A stretch of DNA of 16,176 nucleotides, taken from the NCBI RefSeq assembly GCF_938045595.1, contig NZ_CALIBB010000024.1, positions 1 through 16,176 on the forward strand. Direction: 5' to 3'. A program made the position numbers and the translations under genes. Shown in pieces: positions 1 to 8,073 of the stretch (its first letter is position 1; each line of letters opens with the position of its first letter). The notes below the pieces were generated by a model. That model had not been told where the DNA came from and searched no databases. It saw nothing but the letters and a program-made list of their open reading frames with translations. This stretch comes from an uncultured Campylobacter sp. Its GTDB lineage: Bacteria; Campylobacterota; Campylobacteria; Campylobacterales; Campylobacteraceae.

Positions 1-298
1 CCTGTATCTCCCATTTCATATAGGTGGTGGAGTATAAATTTACTAAAAAGCCCGTTACTGCAATTAGTACTAAAAATACACAGCCTAGGCTATCTAGGAA
101 TAGGAATTTATCGTATGCGTAAAACGCCTCGGCATTGCCGCTTAAAAGCTTTCCTACGTTACAGAGTAGCCCTGCAGATGTAACTGCAGAAATCAAAACG
201 TGTAGCGAGCTTAGGAGCTTGAAATTCTTAGGGCATAAGAATAATATCAGCGCTCCGAGCAACGGAAAAATTAATATAAAAGCTAAACTATTCATCAT
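1..298 (-). CDS. hyfF: Hydrogenase-4 component F, N-terminal part (cut by window edge)
   Basis: About 99 codons of a hydrophobic protein are visible; the rest lies left of base 1. The reading begins MMNSLAFILIFPLLGALILF and continues with further membrane-type segments, as expected for the NuoL/M/N (ND5-like) proton-translocating subunits, of which HyfF is one. The call rests mainly on position: it directly follows hyfE in an operon ordered like E. coli hyf. The first ATG (296-298) overlaps the hyfE stop as TAATG. A second ATG at 293-295 is better spaced from the AAGGGG Shine-Dalgarno and may be the true start. It would act in the inner membrane, coupling hydrogenase electron flow to ion transport. 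A different NuoM/N-like subunit (for example HyfD) cannot be excluded from the N-terminus alone. Confidence 0.75.
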   Translation of the reverse strand, partial: MMNSLAFILIFPLLGALILFLCPKNFKLLSSLHVLISAVTSAGLLCNVGKLLSGNAEAFYAYDKFLFLDSLGCVFLVLIAVTGFLVNLYSTTYMKWEIQ

Positions 299-942
299 TA
301 ACCCCTTAAATTCGAAGCTTTAGACGTATCAAGCCCGTCATAAGCTTTGTAAAATCTAACCGCCAAAATGCTCATAATAATAACCGCAAAGATTGCATCG
401 GTTAAAATTCCAAGCTCGACTAGCTCGTGAGAGTTGTAAGCCATAAGCGCAAGGCTTAGGTGGATGCCGTTTTCAAAGAGGCAGTAGGCTAGAATTTGCT
501 TGATGAAAGAATTTCTTAGCATGAAGCCGAAAATTCCCATCATAAATACGGTTACCGCCGCTATTAGAACGATTCTTTCTTGAATAAGAGAGAATTTAAG
601 CAAGATCGGATTGATTGTCATCGCAATCGCTAGCGAAAATCCCATCGCAATAACGGGGCTTACGAAAAAGCCGCCTACCGGCTCATCCTCGCTGATCACA
701 TCCAGCTTTTTAACTAGCCAAAATAAAATTCCTGGCACGAAAATAACCTTCGTAAAAAACGCCACTATCGCCCAAATTCTAAGCTGCGGCGCATTGAAGT
801 TAGAATACAGCATAAAAAATATGCTTACCAAAAGTAGCGTCTGAATCGCGTAAATTCCGATCGAAAGCTTTAAATTTCTAAGTCCGAATACCGCGAGTGA
901 CGTTACGATCATACAAATTGCTAAAATATCGATACTATTCAT
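298..942 (-). CDS. hyfE: Hydrogenase-4 component E (membrane subunit)
   Basis: The product is a 214-residue, very hydrophobic protein, close to the length of E. coli HyfE (about 216). It begins MNSIDILAICMIVTSLAVFG and has roughly six or seven membrane segments. The HyfE-like hallmark is the segment with LRNSFIKQILAYCLFENGIH near residues 142-161, in the NuoK-related half of the protein. It is an inner-membrane subunit of the formate hydrogenlyase-2 type complex, part of the ion-translocating arm. The start ATG lies 1 base after the hyfC stop, with an AGGA site 8 bases upstream, and the stop overlaps hyfF by one base, so translation is probably coupled. The gene comes straight after hyfC, where E. 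coli has hyfD. Confidence 0.88.
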   Translation of the reverse strand: MNSIDILAICMIVTSLAVFGLRNLKLSIGIYAIQTLLLVSIFFMLYSNFNAPQLRIWAIVAFFTKVIFVPGILFWLVKKLDVISEDEPVGGFFVSPVIAMGFSLAIAMTINPILLKFSLIQERIVLIAAVTVFMMGIFGFMLRNSFIKQILAYCLFENGIHLSLALMAYNSHELVELGILTDAIFAVIIMSILAVRFYKAYDGLDTSKASNLRG

Positions 943-943
943 C

Positions 944-1882
944 TTAAAATCCTACTACGTAAAGCGTTAATGCCGCAAAAGCAATGGCAAGAGCGCCGCA
1001 TGAAATTTTGCGCATGCTCGAAGTCATTCTGAAGCGTGGTCCAAAGTTGTCGATGAAAACGGCTGCTACGTAAAATACGCCGGTTTTTAGCACAAAGATT
1101 ATGATCGCCAAAAACGGATTGCTAAAATTCCACGGCTCAAATATCGTTAGGAATAATCCGATCATCGCAAATTGCTTCAAAATAAGCGCCGCTTGCACTA
1201 AGCCCAAATCGCTGCCTGCGTATTCGCCCAAAAGTCCTTCTTGAAGCTCTTGCTCGGCTTCGGCAAGATCAAATGGCTTTCTGCCGGTCTCGACATACAT
1301 GCACCATAAAAACGCAATCGAAGCGACAGCAAAGCTTGGAATTTGATAGCCGATCTGACCGCTGCGTACCATCCCCTGAATCTCAACTAAATTTGAAGTT
1401 CCCGCAGCCATCATTACTACGATTAGGCACATCATCATCACAGGTTCGACAAAAACGGCAAGCATCTGCTCGCGTCCGCCGCCGGTTGCGGCAAACGGGT
1501 TACCGCTATCTATCGAAGCCGCACCGAATACGAAGCGCAAAAGCGCGCCTAGATATAGGATAACGAAAATATCCGAATATGCTCCGAAAATTTTATCGGT
1601 GGTTGGATCGCTGTATGTAATAGGAATAGCCGCCAAAATCGCTGCCGAAGTAGCGAAAAGGAAAAACGGCGCCCACCTAAATACCCAGTGGCTGCACGCA
1701 GGAACGGTTCTGCCGCGCTTAAAAAGCTTAATAATATCGCGGTAAGTCTGGAAAAAATCGCTTCCTTGTTTCGACTGAAGCTTGGCTCGAAGTTTTCTCG
1801 CCATACCGTCGAAAAGTGGAGCGACTAGGACGATAACCGCGACTTGAAATATCATTAAAAATATAGTTTGTATAGTCTGCAT
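944..1882 (-). CDS. hyfC: Hydrogenase-4 component C (NuoH-like membrane subunit)
   Basis: This 312-residue protein matches the length of HyfC/HycD (about 315) and belongs to the NuoH/ND1 family. Visible hallmarks are SIDSGNPFAATGGGREQML around residues 123-141 and the acidic loop ETGRKPFDLAEAEQELQEG around 198-216. In this family these regions face the hydrogenase/quinone-module interface. About eight membrane helices are apparent. It anchors the peripheral hydrogenase and links it to the antiporter-like subunits. A near-perfect AGGAGGT Shine-Dalgarno overlaps the hyfB stop 10 bases upstream, so the two genes are co-transcribed. Nothing looks broken. Confidence 0.93.
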   Translation of the reverse strand: MQTIQTIFLMIFQVAVIVLVAPLFDGMARKLRAKLQSKQGSDFFQTYRDIIKLFKRGRTVPACSHWVFRWAPFFLFATSAAILAAIPITYSDPTTDKIFGAYSDIFVILYLGALLRFVFGAASIDSGNPFAATGGGREQMLAVFVEPVMMMCLIVVMMAAGTSNLVEIQGMVRSGQIGYQIPSFAVASIAFLWCMYVETGRKPFDLAEAEQELQEGLLGEYAGSDLGLVQAALILKQFAMIGLFLTIFEPWNFSNPFLAIIIFVLKTGVFYVAAVFIDNFGPRFRMTSSMRKISCGALAIAFAALTLYVVGF

Positions 1883-1892
1883 CTTAAACCTC

Positions 1893-3866
1893 CTAGATCA
1901 AGAAATATCCGACGCCCAGTATCGCGCAAAGATAGATTAGGATGTAAAGCGTATATAAATTTGCATAGCCGCTTTGAATAATTCCTATCTTATCGGCGAT
2001 CTTCTTACTCCAATCGATTACCGGTTGATAAATTATCGTCCACCAAATGTCTTGTGGGTGGTTGTGATACTCGATCGGTCCGAAGTAGCCGTTTTGCTCT
2101 ATTCTGCGTTTATGACCTCTAAATAACCAGTCCATAATCTTTCTTAAATCGCCGGTAAAAGGACCGCCAGTTATCTGCATGCGAGGGCTATATTTAAAGC
2201 CGCACGCCCAAGGATCGGTCTCACGAGGTTTGTCGCGATTTGCTTTCATAACCGCTAGGATGATAAACGGAAGCAGCATTGTAGAACACAAAATCACTGC
2301 AATAAGAGGAGTTGAAACGATACTTCCCAAAGGCGAAGTGATTGACGAAGCGCCTAGGCTTGCGACAAATTCTCTATTGGAAGTGATAGAATTTACCGCC
2401 TCCATAATGTAACCCACTATAAAGTGTGCGCCTACGCCAAATCCTACGCAGCCTATCATCAAAATGATCATTCCTAAAACCATTCCTAGAGGGCTTTCTT
2501 TTGCATTTTCCCAAATTTTTTCATCTCTTGGGGTTCCTGCGAAGATTACCGCATAAAGCTTAAGGTGCATACCGACTAAAACGCCCGTAAGCGCAAGTGC
2601 GACTACTGCTAAAGAGAAAGCGTATCTGATGAAAATTCCGCTTTCCTTAGCGCCTTGAAGCATTCCTTGATAGGTAAACCACTCTGAAACGAAGCCGTTT
2701 ACCGGAGGAAGCGCTGCGATACCCATGATACCAATAAACATACCGATAGCGGTTAGAGGCATTTTTTTAGCTAGCCCTCCTAGCACGTCCATATTTTGCG
2801 TATGAGTAGCGTGGATTACAGAGCCTGCACATAAGAATAGCAAGCCTTTGAATATCGCGTGATTTACTACGTGGTAGCAGCCTGCTAAAAATCCGACTGC
2901 GGCTAGCGTTACATTGCCTGCTGCGACGCCGTAAATTCCAGTGCCAAGACCCAGCAAGATAATGCCGATATTTTCAACCGAGTGGTACGCAAGAAGCGCT
3001 TTAAAGTCGTGCTGGCACAACGCGTATAAAACGCCAAAAAGCGAGCTAGCTGCTCCTAGGATCAAAACTGCAAGCCCAAAATAGATACTTAGCGGTAAAA
3101 ATAGTGTAAATTTAACGAGCGTAAAGAGCGCTACTTTAATCATAACGCCGCTCATCAGTGCAGAGACGTTTGACGGAGCCGCAGGGTGAGCTTGCGGTAG
3201 CCAAACGTGAAAAGGCCACATTCCAGCTTTTGAGCCGAAGCCGACCAAAAACAAGATGAATGCTGCTACGGAAGCACCCATCGGTATATTTACGTTTCCC
3301 CACTTCGCAAATTCAAAGCTGCCTGCGTAGTTTGCAATGATAAGTAATCCACAGGTGATACAAAATGCACCGATCTGCGCTATACCTAGATATACCATAA
3401 CGGCTTTGAGCGTGCCTTTGCCATCGTTTACTATGATTAGAAATGACGAAATTAACGTCATAAGCTCCCATAAAACAGCGAAGCAAAATACATTATCCGC
3501 ACTGATGACTAAAAGCATAGATAAGATGAAGGTATTAAATAAACATGCAAAAACGCCAATATTTGCTTTTCCGATATATTCCTCGGCGTAGCTCATACCG
3601 TAAACGCTGCTTGCAAAGCCTATAAAAACGACTACGAAGCTGAAGAAATTTCCAAGCGGACTTAAAGCAAATTTTGGCGCATATAAGAAAGTACCGCCCA
3701 AAACGAAGCTATCGCTTACGCCCATATTGGCTACGAAATGACACATCGCATAAAAACAGCTGATAGCACCTAATCCAAATCCCACCTTAACGGCAGTTTT
3801 TGGAGCGCAGTATAAAAGAATACTAATTACTGCACTGACGATAAATAAAGTATAGACGCTTATCAT
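1893..3866 (-). CDS. hyfB: Hydrogenase-4 component B (NuoL/antiporter-like)
   Basis: This is a 657-residue polytopic membrane protein of the NuoL/MrpA family; E. coli HyfB has about 672. The start is the ATG at 3864-3866, which overlaps the hyfA stop as ATGA and has a GAAGGAGG site upstream. A start 30 bases earlier would add only MRRQKRRRRK, which is the Shine-Dalgarno read as codons, so it is rejected. Residues expected for proton transfer are present: Glu134 in the LWELMTL helix, Lys213 in GSKAGMWPFHVWLPQAHPAA, His220, and Lys244 in SGVMIKVALF. A long amphipathic C-terminal part (DPWACGFKYSPRMQ...GPIEYH) precedes a last membrane helix, as in HycC/HyfB. It would pump ions as electrons pass from formate to protons. 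Confidence 0.94.
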   Translation of the reverse strand: MISVYTLFIVSAVISILLYCAPKTAVKVGFGLGAISCFYAMCHFVANMGVSDSFVLGGTFLYAPKFALSPLGNFFSFVVVFIGFASSVYGMSYAEEYIGKANIGVFACLFNTFILSMLLVISADNVFCFAVLWELMTLISSFLIIVNDGKGTLKAVMVYLGIAQIGAFCITCGLLIIANYAGSFEFAKWGNVNIPMGASVAAFILFLVGFGSKAGMWPFHVWLPQAHPAAPSNVSALMSGVMIKVALFTLVKFTLFLPLSIYFGLAVLILGAASSLFGVLYALCQHDFKALLAYHSVENIGIILLGLGTGIYGVAAGNVTLAAVGFLAGCYHVVNHAIFKGLLFLCAGSVIHATHTQNMDVLGGLAKKMPLTAIGMFIGIMGIAALPPVNGFVSEWFTYQGMLQGAKESGIFIRYAFSLAVVALALTGVLVGMHLKLYAVIFAGTPRDEKIWENAKESPLGMVLGMIILMIGCVGFGVGAHFIVGYIMEAVNSITSNREFVASLGASSITSPLGSIVSTPLIAVILCSTMLLPFIILAVMKANRDKPRETDPWACGFKYSPRMQITGGPFTGDLRKIMDWLFRGHKRRIEQNGYFGPIEYHNHPQDIWWTIIYQPVIDWSKKIADKIGIIQSGYANLYTLYILIYLCAILGVGYFLI

Positions 3867-4462
3867 TTTGCGCCTCCTTCTTTTTTGGCGACGCAACTGA
3901 TTTCGCCGTTTAATACGTCTTTTGCAAAAGCATTAGCCGCATCGTAGTCTATCGCAAAGCCCAATTTATGCTTACCTTCTTTAGGATCTATCATAATGAT
4001 AGCGCTGGTTGGGCAAACCTCGACGCATGCAGGACCGTTCTCGCGTCCGTTGCATAGATCGCATTTGATAGCTGTGCTTTTGGCACCCGCTTGGCTTTCG
4101 ATCTCGAGATAATACTTCGGCTCGACCGCATAATTTACTGACGGCATAAGCTCGGCATTCGAGCTGATCGCGCCATAAGGACAGGCGAGCGTACACATCT
4201 TGCATCCGATGCAAATTTCTTCGTGCAATTCGATATAGTTATTATCGAAGCGAAGCGCACCGGTAGGGCAGACATTTGCGCATGGTCCGTCATCGCACTG
4301 CCTGCACTGCGTAGGCATAACGCCGTAAGCCTGTCTAAGCACGGTAAGTCGCGATTTAGCAAGCTTGCCGCGCTCGTAGGCACTTGAGTAACAGGCCGCC
4401 ATGCACGTCGTGCAACCGATACATCGTTTGTAATCGCAGATTACAAATTTATGTTGTTTCAT
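3863..4462 (-). CDS. hyfA: Hydrogenase-4 component A, 4x[4Fe-4S] electron-transfer protein
   Basis: This 199-residue ferredoxin-type protein resembles HyfA/HycB/HydN (E. coli HyfA has about 205). Four Cys groups are visible: Cys14/17/20/24, Cys53/56/61/65, Cys84/87/90/94 and Cys134/137/146/150. They are enough for four [4Fe-4S] clusters, with cross-swapping of the fourth Cys usual in this family. No signal peptide is present, so it is cytoplasmic. It should carry electrons from FdhF to the hydrogenase small subunit. It is the first gene of the leftward operon, with an AAGGAG site just upstream of the ATG, a TATAAT box about 60 bases upstream, and an ATGA overlap with hyfB. FdhF, its expected partner, is encoded divergently next door. 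A HycB- or HydN-like naming is possible from sequence alone; the operon position favours HyfA. Confidence 0.92.
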   Translation of the reverse strand: MKQHKFVICDYKRCIGCTTCMAACYSSAYERGKLAKSRLTVLRQAYGVMPTQCRQCDDGPCANVCPTGALRFDNNYIELHEEICIGCKMCTLACPYGAISSNAELMPSVNYAVEPKYYLEIESQAGAKSTAIKCDLCNGRENGPACVEVCPTSAIIMIDPKEGKHKLGFAIDYDAANAFAKDVLNGEISCVAKKEGGAK

Positions 4463-4518
4463 ACCTTTCTCCTTGACTTAAGGAATTTTAAAAATTTTTT
4501 ACTAAAAATTTTGGTGTA

Positions 4519-4524
4519 ATTATA
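4519..4524 (-). promoter_or_regulatory. Probable -10 box of the hyf operon promoter
   Basis: On the minus strand the sequence reads AAATATAATTAC, a perfect TATAAT about 57 bases upstream of the hyfA start. Campylobacter sigma-70 promoters rely on the -10 box and T-rich upstream DNA, and a T7 run (GAATTTTTTTGC) lies in the -20 to -30 region. No sigma-54 type GG-N10-GC element was seen. Confidence 0.5.
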
Positions 4525-4545
4525 TTTAAGTCCGCAAAAAAATTC

Positions 4546-4561
4546 CGTCATTTATCTGACG
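4546..4561. promoter_or_regulatory. Inverted repeat CGTCA-N6-TGACG, candidate operator
   Basis: A perfect 5-bp dyad with a 6-base spacer sits just upstream of the expected -35 region of the hyf promoter, where a class II activator or a repressor would bind. The half-site TGACG is not the standard FNR half-site. The regulator is unknown. Confidence 0.35.
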
Positions 4562-4791
4562 ATATTTGGAATTTATTTGATAAATTTGCTTTCAAAGCTT
4601 AAATTTAAAAACTAATTTCTTTTTTAAACCGGTTCGTTGATTATTTGCTTTAAAAGTCTAGTATATCAGTATTAAAGTATATTTTAAAATTTAAATTACT
4701 ACTTAAATTACCCCAACTTACTCCTAATTATAATTGAAAAAATTCTTTTAGCTTAAGGCAAAATTTCAATTTTATTTTAGGTAAGAATTTA

Positions 4792-4797
4792 TATAAT
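4792..4797 (+). promoter_or_regulatory. Probable -10 box of the fdhF promoter
   Basis: TATAAT occurs within ATTTATATAATTG, about 60 bases before the fdhF ATG, with T-rich DNA (TTTTATTTTAGG) upstream. This leaves a leader of about 50 bases. A second TATAAT-like stretch (TAATTATAATTG) near 4724-4735 is an alternative. Confidence 0.5.
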
Positions 4798-4856
4798 TGT
4801 GCCGAAATTGCATATATGGTAATTTTGCATGTTTAGTATTTTCGAAAGGAGAAAAT

Positions 4857-7124
4857 ATGGCGAATAAAGGCAAGGTCATATGCCCTTATTGTGGCACAGG
4901 CTGTCAAATCGAGCTGACTGCGGAAGACAATTATATCAAATCCGCAACCGGCGTAAGCGACAACCCCGTAAATCAGGGTTGTTTATGTTTGAAAGGTTAT
5001 TACGGATGGAATTACGTAGGCTCTAGAGATAGGCTTACTACTCCGCTAATTCGTAAAAAGAATGGCAAATTTAGTAAAGATGGCGATTTGGTCGAGGCTA
5101 GCTGGGACGAAGCGCTTGATTTGGTTGCTAAAAAGATGCTCGAGGTTAAAGAAAAATACGGCGCTGACGCGATAGCCGGAAACTATTCCGCACGCTGTAC
5201 GCATGAGGATAACTACGTAGCGCAGAAGCTACTTAGAATTTTAGGTACGAATAATATCGATCACTGCGCGCGCATTTGACACGCTCCGACTGTGGCAGGT
5301 CTTGCCAAAACAATCGGTAACGGAGCAGCTACAAATAGCTTCACGGAGATCGGAACTCACAGCAACTGCATTATGATGATCGGCTCAAACCCGGAAAATG
5401 GTCACCCGATCGTAGCTATGCACGTTCAAAGAGCGCTAAATAGAGGCGCTAAACTCATCGTCATTGACCCGGTTAAGACGGAATTTGCAAATCGCGCAGA
5501 TATCCACCTCCAGCTTGAGCCGGAGCACAATATCCCGGTTATAAACGCTTTAATCCATGCTATTATCGACGAGGATTTGGTAAATCACGAATTCGTTGAG
5601 AAATACACCAAGGGTTTTGAATATGTAAAAGAGGCGGTTAAGGATTATTCGCCTGAGGCCGTAGCTAAATACACTAGGTTAAACGCTGAAGATATTAGAA
5701 AAGCGGCTAGAATTTACGCTACTACGCGACCTGCGGTTATCACGCACGGCATGGGCGTAACTCACTTCAACCACGGCGTGGGCGCAGTCTGCGACATTTC
5801 AAATTTAATGCTCGTAACGGGCAACGTAGGCGAGCTTGGAAGCGGCGATCTACCGATCCGTGGACAAGAAAACGTTCAAGGCTGCTGCGATATGGGAATG
5901 CTTCCTAACGTATTTACCGGCTATAAAGCTGTAACCGACGAGAGTGCCCGTGATTGGTTTGAGCGCCAGTGGAATTTACCAAAAGGTCATCTAAACGGCA
6001 AGATCGGTATTCATAAAACTGAAGTGCCTGACGCAATTCTTGACGGTAGGGTAAAATTTTTCTGGACGATGGGCGAAAACCCGGTTATGACCGATCCGAA
6101 CGCAAACCACTTCTTGCGCGCGATTTCGCAGGTAGAGATGTATGTGATCCAAGATATTTTCTTAACTGAGACGAGCCGCAAAGCAGATGTCGTGCTCCCT
6201 GGAGCTTGCAGCGGCGAGAAGGAGGGTACTTATGCTAACGCCGAGCGCCGCGTACAGCATAGCGAGATTGTAGTTGCCCCTCCGGGACAAGCTAGACAAG
6301 ACTGGGCTATCATCTGCGAGCTTGCCAGACGCTTAGGACTAGGGGATTATTTCACATTCCAATCTCCAGAGCAGATTTGGGAAGAGGTGCGCAGGGTAGC
6401 TCCGCACAACTACGGCGGAATGAGCTATTACCGCATCAAAAAATACCACGGACTTCACTGGCCGTGCCCTGATGAGAATTCTATGGGCGGACCTGCATTG
6501 TACCTTGATAAAAAATTCTTTACCCCGGACGGTAAAGGAAATTTCGTCCCGGTTCTATTTGTGGATGATAAGAGCAAGATCGAAAGCGCCAAAGAGGAAT
6601 TCGCAAAGCGTATGAATATGCCGAAAGATTATCCTGTAATGGCGGGCTCCGTGGACGAGAAGACCGATGCAGAGTTCCCGATCCAGCTTCTAACTACGCG
6701 TAAGGTTTACGAGTACGCGGGAGGCGCGATGACTAGGCGCTCTAAGACCGTCGAGCAGGGCGGCGACGCGATAGGACCGATTGCGGAAATGAATCCGAAA
6801 CTCGCCGAGCGATATGGAATTTCACAGGGCGATTTCATCGTCGCGTGGAGCCGCTACGGCTATATCGCGATCAAGGCGGACATTACCGAGTGCATAATGG
6901 ATGGTATCATTCAGATGTCTTATCACTACTGGGAGAGCTGCTGCAACGAGCTAACTAGCGGCGGTTGGGATCTAATCGCCAAAACGCCTACGTTTAAGGC
7001 AGCGATTCAGATCAAAAAGATCGACGAAGAGGAATTTTTGCGTATCCGCGAGCTTAAGCGCATTAAGTTTCAGACCAACAAGGTCGTTTACGACGACTTC
7101 CACCACCATCCGATTAAATTCTAA
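4857..7124 (+). CDS. fdhF: Formate dehydrogenase H, selenocysteine-containing
   Basis: This is a 755-residue molybdopterin (bis-MGD) formate dehydrogenase of the FdhF type; E. coli FdhF has 715. The start is the ATG at 4857 behind an AAAGGAG site. The N-terminal [4Fe-4S] ligands are Cys9, Cys12, Cys16 and Cys44, followed by Lys46. The in-frame TGA at 5277-5279 falls in CARI-U-HAPTVAG, matching E. coli CARV-U-HGPSVAG, so it is read as Sec141, followed by His142. Arg335 in PIRGQENVQG corresponds to E. coli Arg333 near the active site. The C-terminal dinucleotide-binding domain starts near residue 606. No Tat signal is present, so it is cytoplasmic. It oxidises formate to CO2 and passes electrons to HyfA. 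It needs SelA/B/C/D, encoded elsewhere. The tail ends in a short His cluster (HHHP). Automatic callers would split this gene at the TGA. Confidence 0.95.
5277..5317 (+). promoter_or_regulatory. Sec codon (TGA) and bacterial SECIS hairpin
   Basis: The TGA is at 5277-5279. Downstream, TGGCA (5293-5297) and TGCCA (5303-5307) form a perfect 5-bp stem closing the loop GGTCT, the loop bases known from E. coli fdhF SECIS (AGGUCU). A lower stem CCGA (5286-5289) with TCGG (5314-5317) extends it. The spacing to the UGA fits SelB-dependent selenocysteine insertion. Confidence 0.9.
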
Positions 7125-7140
7125 GAATTTAATCTTATCC

Positions 7141-7176
7141 GTAGATTCGGGGGCTATGCTTCCGAATCTACTTTTT
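7141..7176 (+). terminator. Rho-independent terminator of fdhF
   Basis: GTAGATTCGG (7141-7150) pairs perfectly with CCGAATCTAC (7162-7171), with an 11-base loop and TTTTT immediately after. It lies 16 bases beyond the fdhF stop. A second small dyad, GATTAAATTC/GAATTTAATC (7112-7134), spans the stop codon itself. Confidence 0.9.
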
Positions 7177-7856
7177 AACAATCAATTCAAATAATATGAA
7201 ATTTTGGCGATCTAGCCGTCTTGCGATATTTTAAAGATCAAAAATTTCAAGAATTCAATAAATTTCGCGGTATTAATACGCTTTTTTGCGTAGTTGCACT
7301 ATCGATAAGAGGGTGTGAAATTTATCTGCTATTGCGTTAATAGATGTGGCGGCAGATACTGGGCATTCGTGATTTATCAAATCCTAATAAATGTAGTCTC
7401 TATAAGAGCGGCGCAATGGAGTAAATTTTAAAGATAAGCATGATAATAAGGCTATTTTATCGCGACAAATCTTACCAAATTACATTATTGATTAAATTTT
7501 AACGCGTACAGGCTGATTTTATGAGAATTAGCCTATATTGCCAAGCAACGCTGCAATTTTAATAACGCAAATGCAATTTTTGTGATTTTAATATATAAAT
7601 GCAAAAGGCTCATAGGCTTTTAAAGCGCTAGACGCGGCTTTTAGTCTTAATGGTCGCAAATGTCGGTTTATGGCATAGCTGAGTAGTTTCGCGCTTCGTC
7701 TGAAATCCATAAATTTTGATTTTAAAATTTTAGATTTAAAATTCCGAATTCCGTCGTGCTTGGAATTTAGAATTTTTAGAATTTTATTTTATCGCGTGTT
7801 TTTGGCGTTCTATTTTCACGCGGGAGCCCTTTGCTGCGCTAGATCGCGCTACTTGC

Positions 7857-7887
7857 GATATTGAAGCTATTGCGCCAAAGCTACTGC
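7857..7887 (+). repeat. 31-bp direct repeat, copy 1
   Basis: The copy begins GATATTGAAGCTATTGCGCC and ends CAAAGCTACTGC. It differs from copy 2 at two positions; the starts are 65 bases apart. Confidence 0.8.
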
Positions 7888-7921
7888 CTGCTTGCGGGTG
7901 AGATTTATGAAACTAGGCTCT

Positions 7922-7952
7922 GATATTGAAGTTATTGCGCCAAAGCTTCTGC
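7922..7952 (+). repeat. 31-bp direct repeat, copy 2
   Basis: The copy begins GATATTGAAGTTATTGCGCC and ends CAAAGCTTCTGC. Its last bases run into the hairpin at 7951-8000. Confidence 0.8.
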
Positions 7953-8000
7953 GGCAGAATTCCATCTACTTTATGCAAAAGTAGTTAAAATTTCTGCCGC
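7951..8000. repeat. Two-tier inverted repeat / hairpin
   Basis: The outer stem GCGGCAGAA (7951-7959) with TTCTGCCGC (7992-8000) encloses an inner stem CTACTTT (7966-7972) with AAAGTAG (7978-7984). An internal loop of 6 and 7 bases separates the two stems. There is no T-tract on either strand, so it is not a standard terminator. It would lie about 75-120 bases beyond the stop of the leftward TRAP gene, in its 3' untranslated RNA if transcription runs on. Confidence 0.75.
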
Positions 8001-8073
8001 TTGTCGCGCCTGAGCTACTTATTGCGCCAGATCTGTTCGTCGCGCCTTATTTTTATCGCTCGCAGCGCCCGCT

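Larger units (their letters stand above)
4463..4856. other. Divergent hyf/fdhF regulatory region
   Basis: This AT-rich gap of about 390 bases separates two divergent, functionally linked transcription units. It contains one -10 box facing each way and two inverted repeats: CGTCA-N6-TGACG at 4546-4561 and AATTTAT-N3-ATAAATT at 4570-4586. No credible gene is present. An upstream extension of fdhF to 4797 has no Shine-Dalgarno and is rejected. Confidence 0.8.
7177..8073. other. Non-coding, repeat-containing stretch
   Basis: No reading frame with a credible start and composition was found in about 900 bases on either strand. The stretch holds a 31-bp direct repeat pair (7857-7887, 7922-7952), a large hairpin (7951-8000), and a smaller 9-bp stem AGGCTGATT/AATTAGCCT (7510-7534). 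Short words such as ATTGCGCC and TCGCGCC recur toward the right end. It may be decayed gene DNA, but no recognisable remnant was seen. Confidence 0.6.

Noticed and set aside
1273..1563. Frames antisense to hyfC and other hydrogenase genes
   Set aside because: They are shadows of well-recognised genes on the other strand.
3867..3896. Upstream start for hyfB adding MRRQKRRRRK
   Set aside because: These codons are the Shine-Dalgarno region; the ATG at 3864-3866 has ideal spacing and the usual ATGA overlap.
4797..4856. N-terminal extension of fdhF from 4797
   Set aside because: It overlaps the -10 box, has no ribosome site, and FdhF proteins begin at the residue encoded near 4857.
5277..5279. 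fdhF read as a pseudogene with a premature stop
   Set aside because: The TGA is at the conserved Sec position with a matching SECIS hairpin, and the frame continues intact to the end of the FdhF fold.
7857..7952. CRISPR-like repeat array
   Set aside because: There are only two copies, the spacer DNA is not unique-spacer-like, no further units and no cas genes are present.
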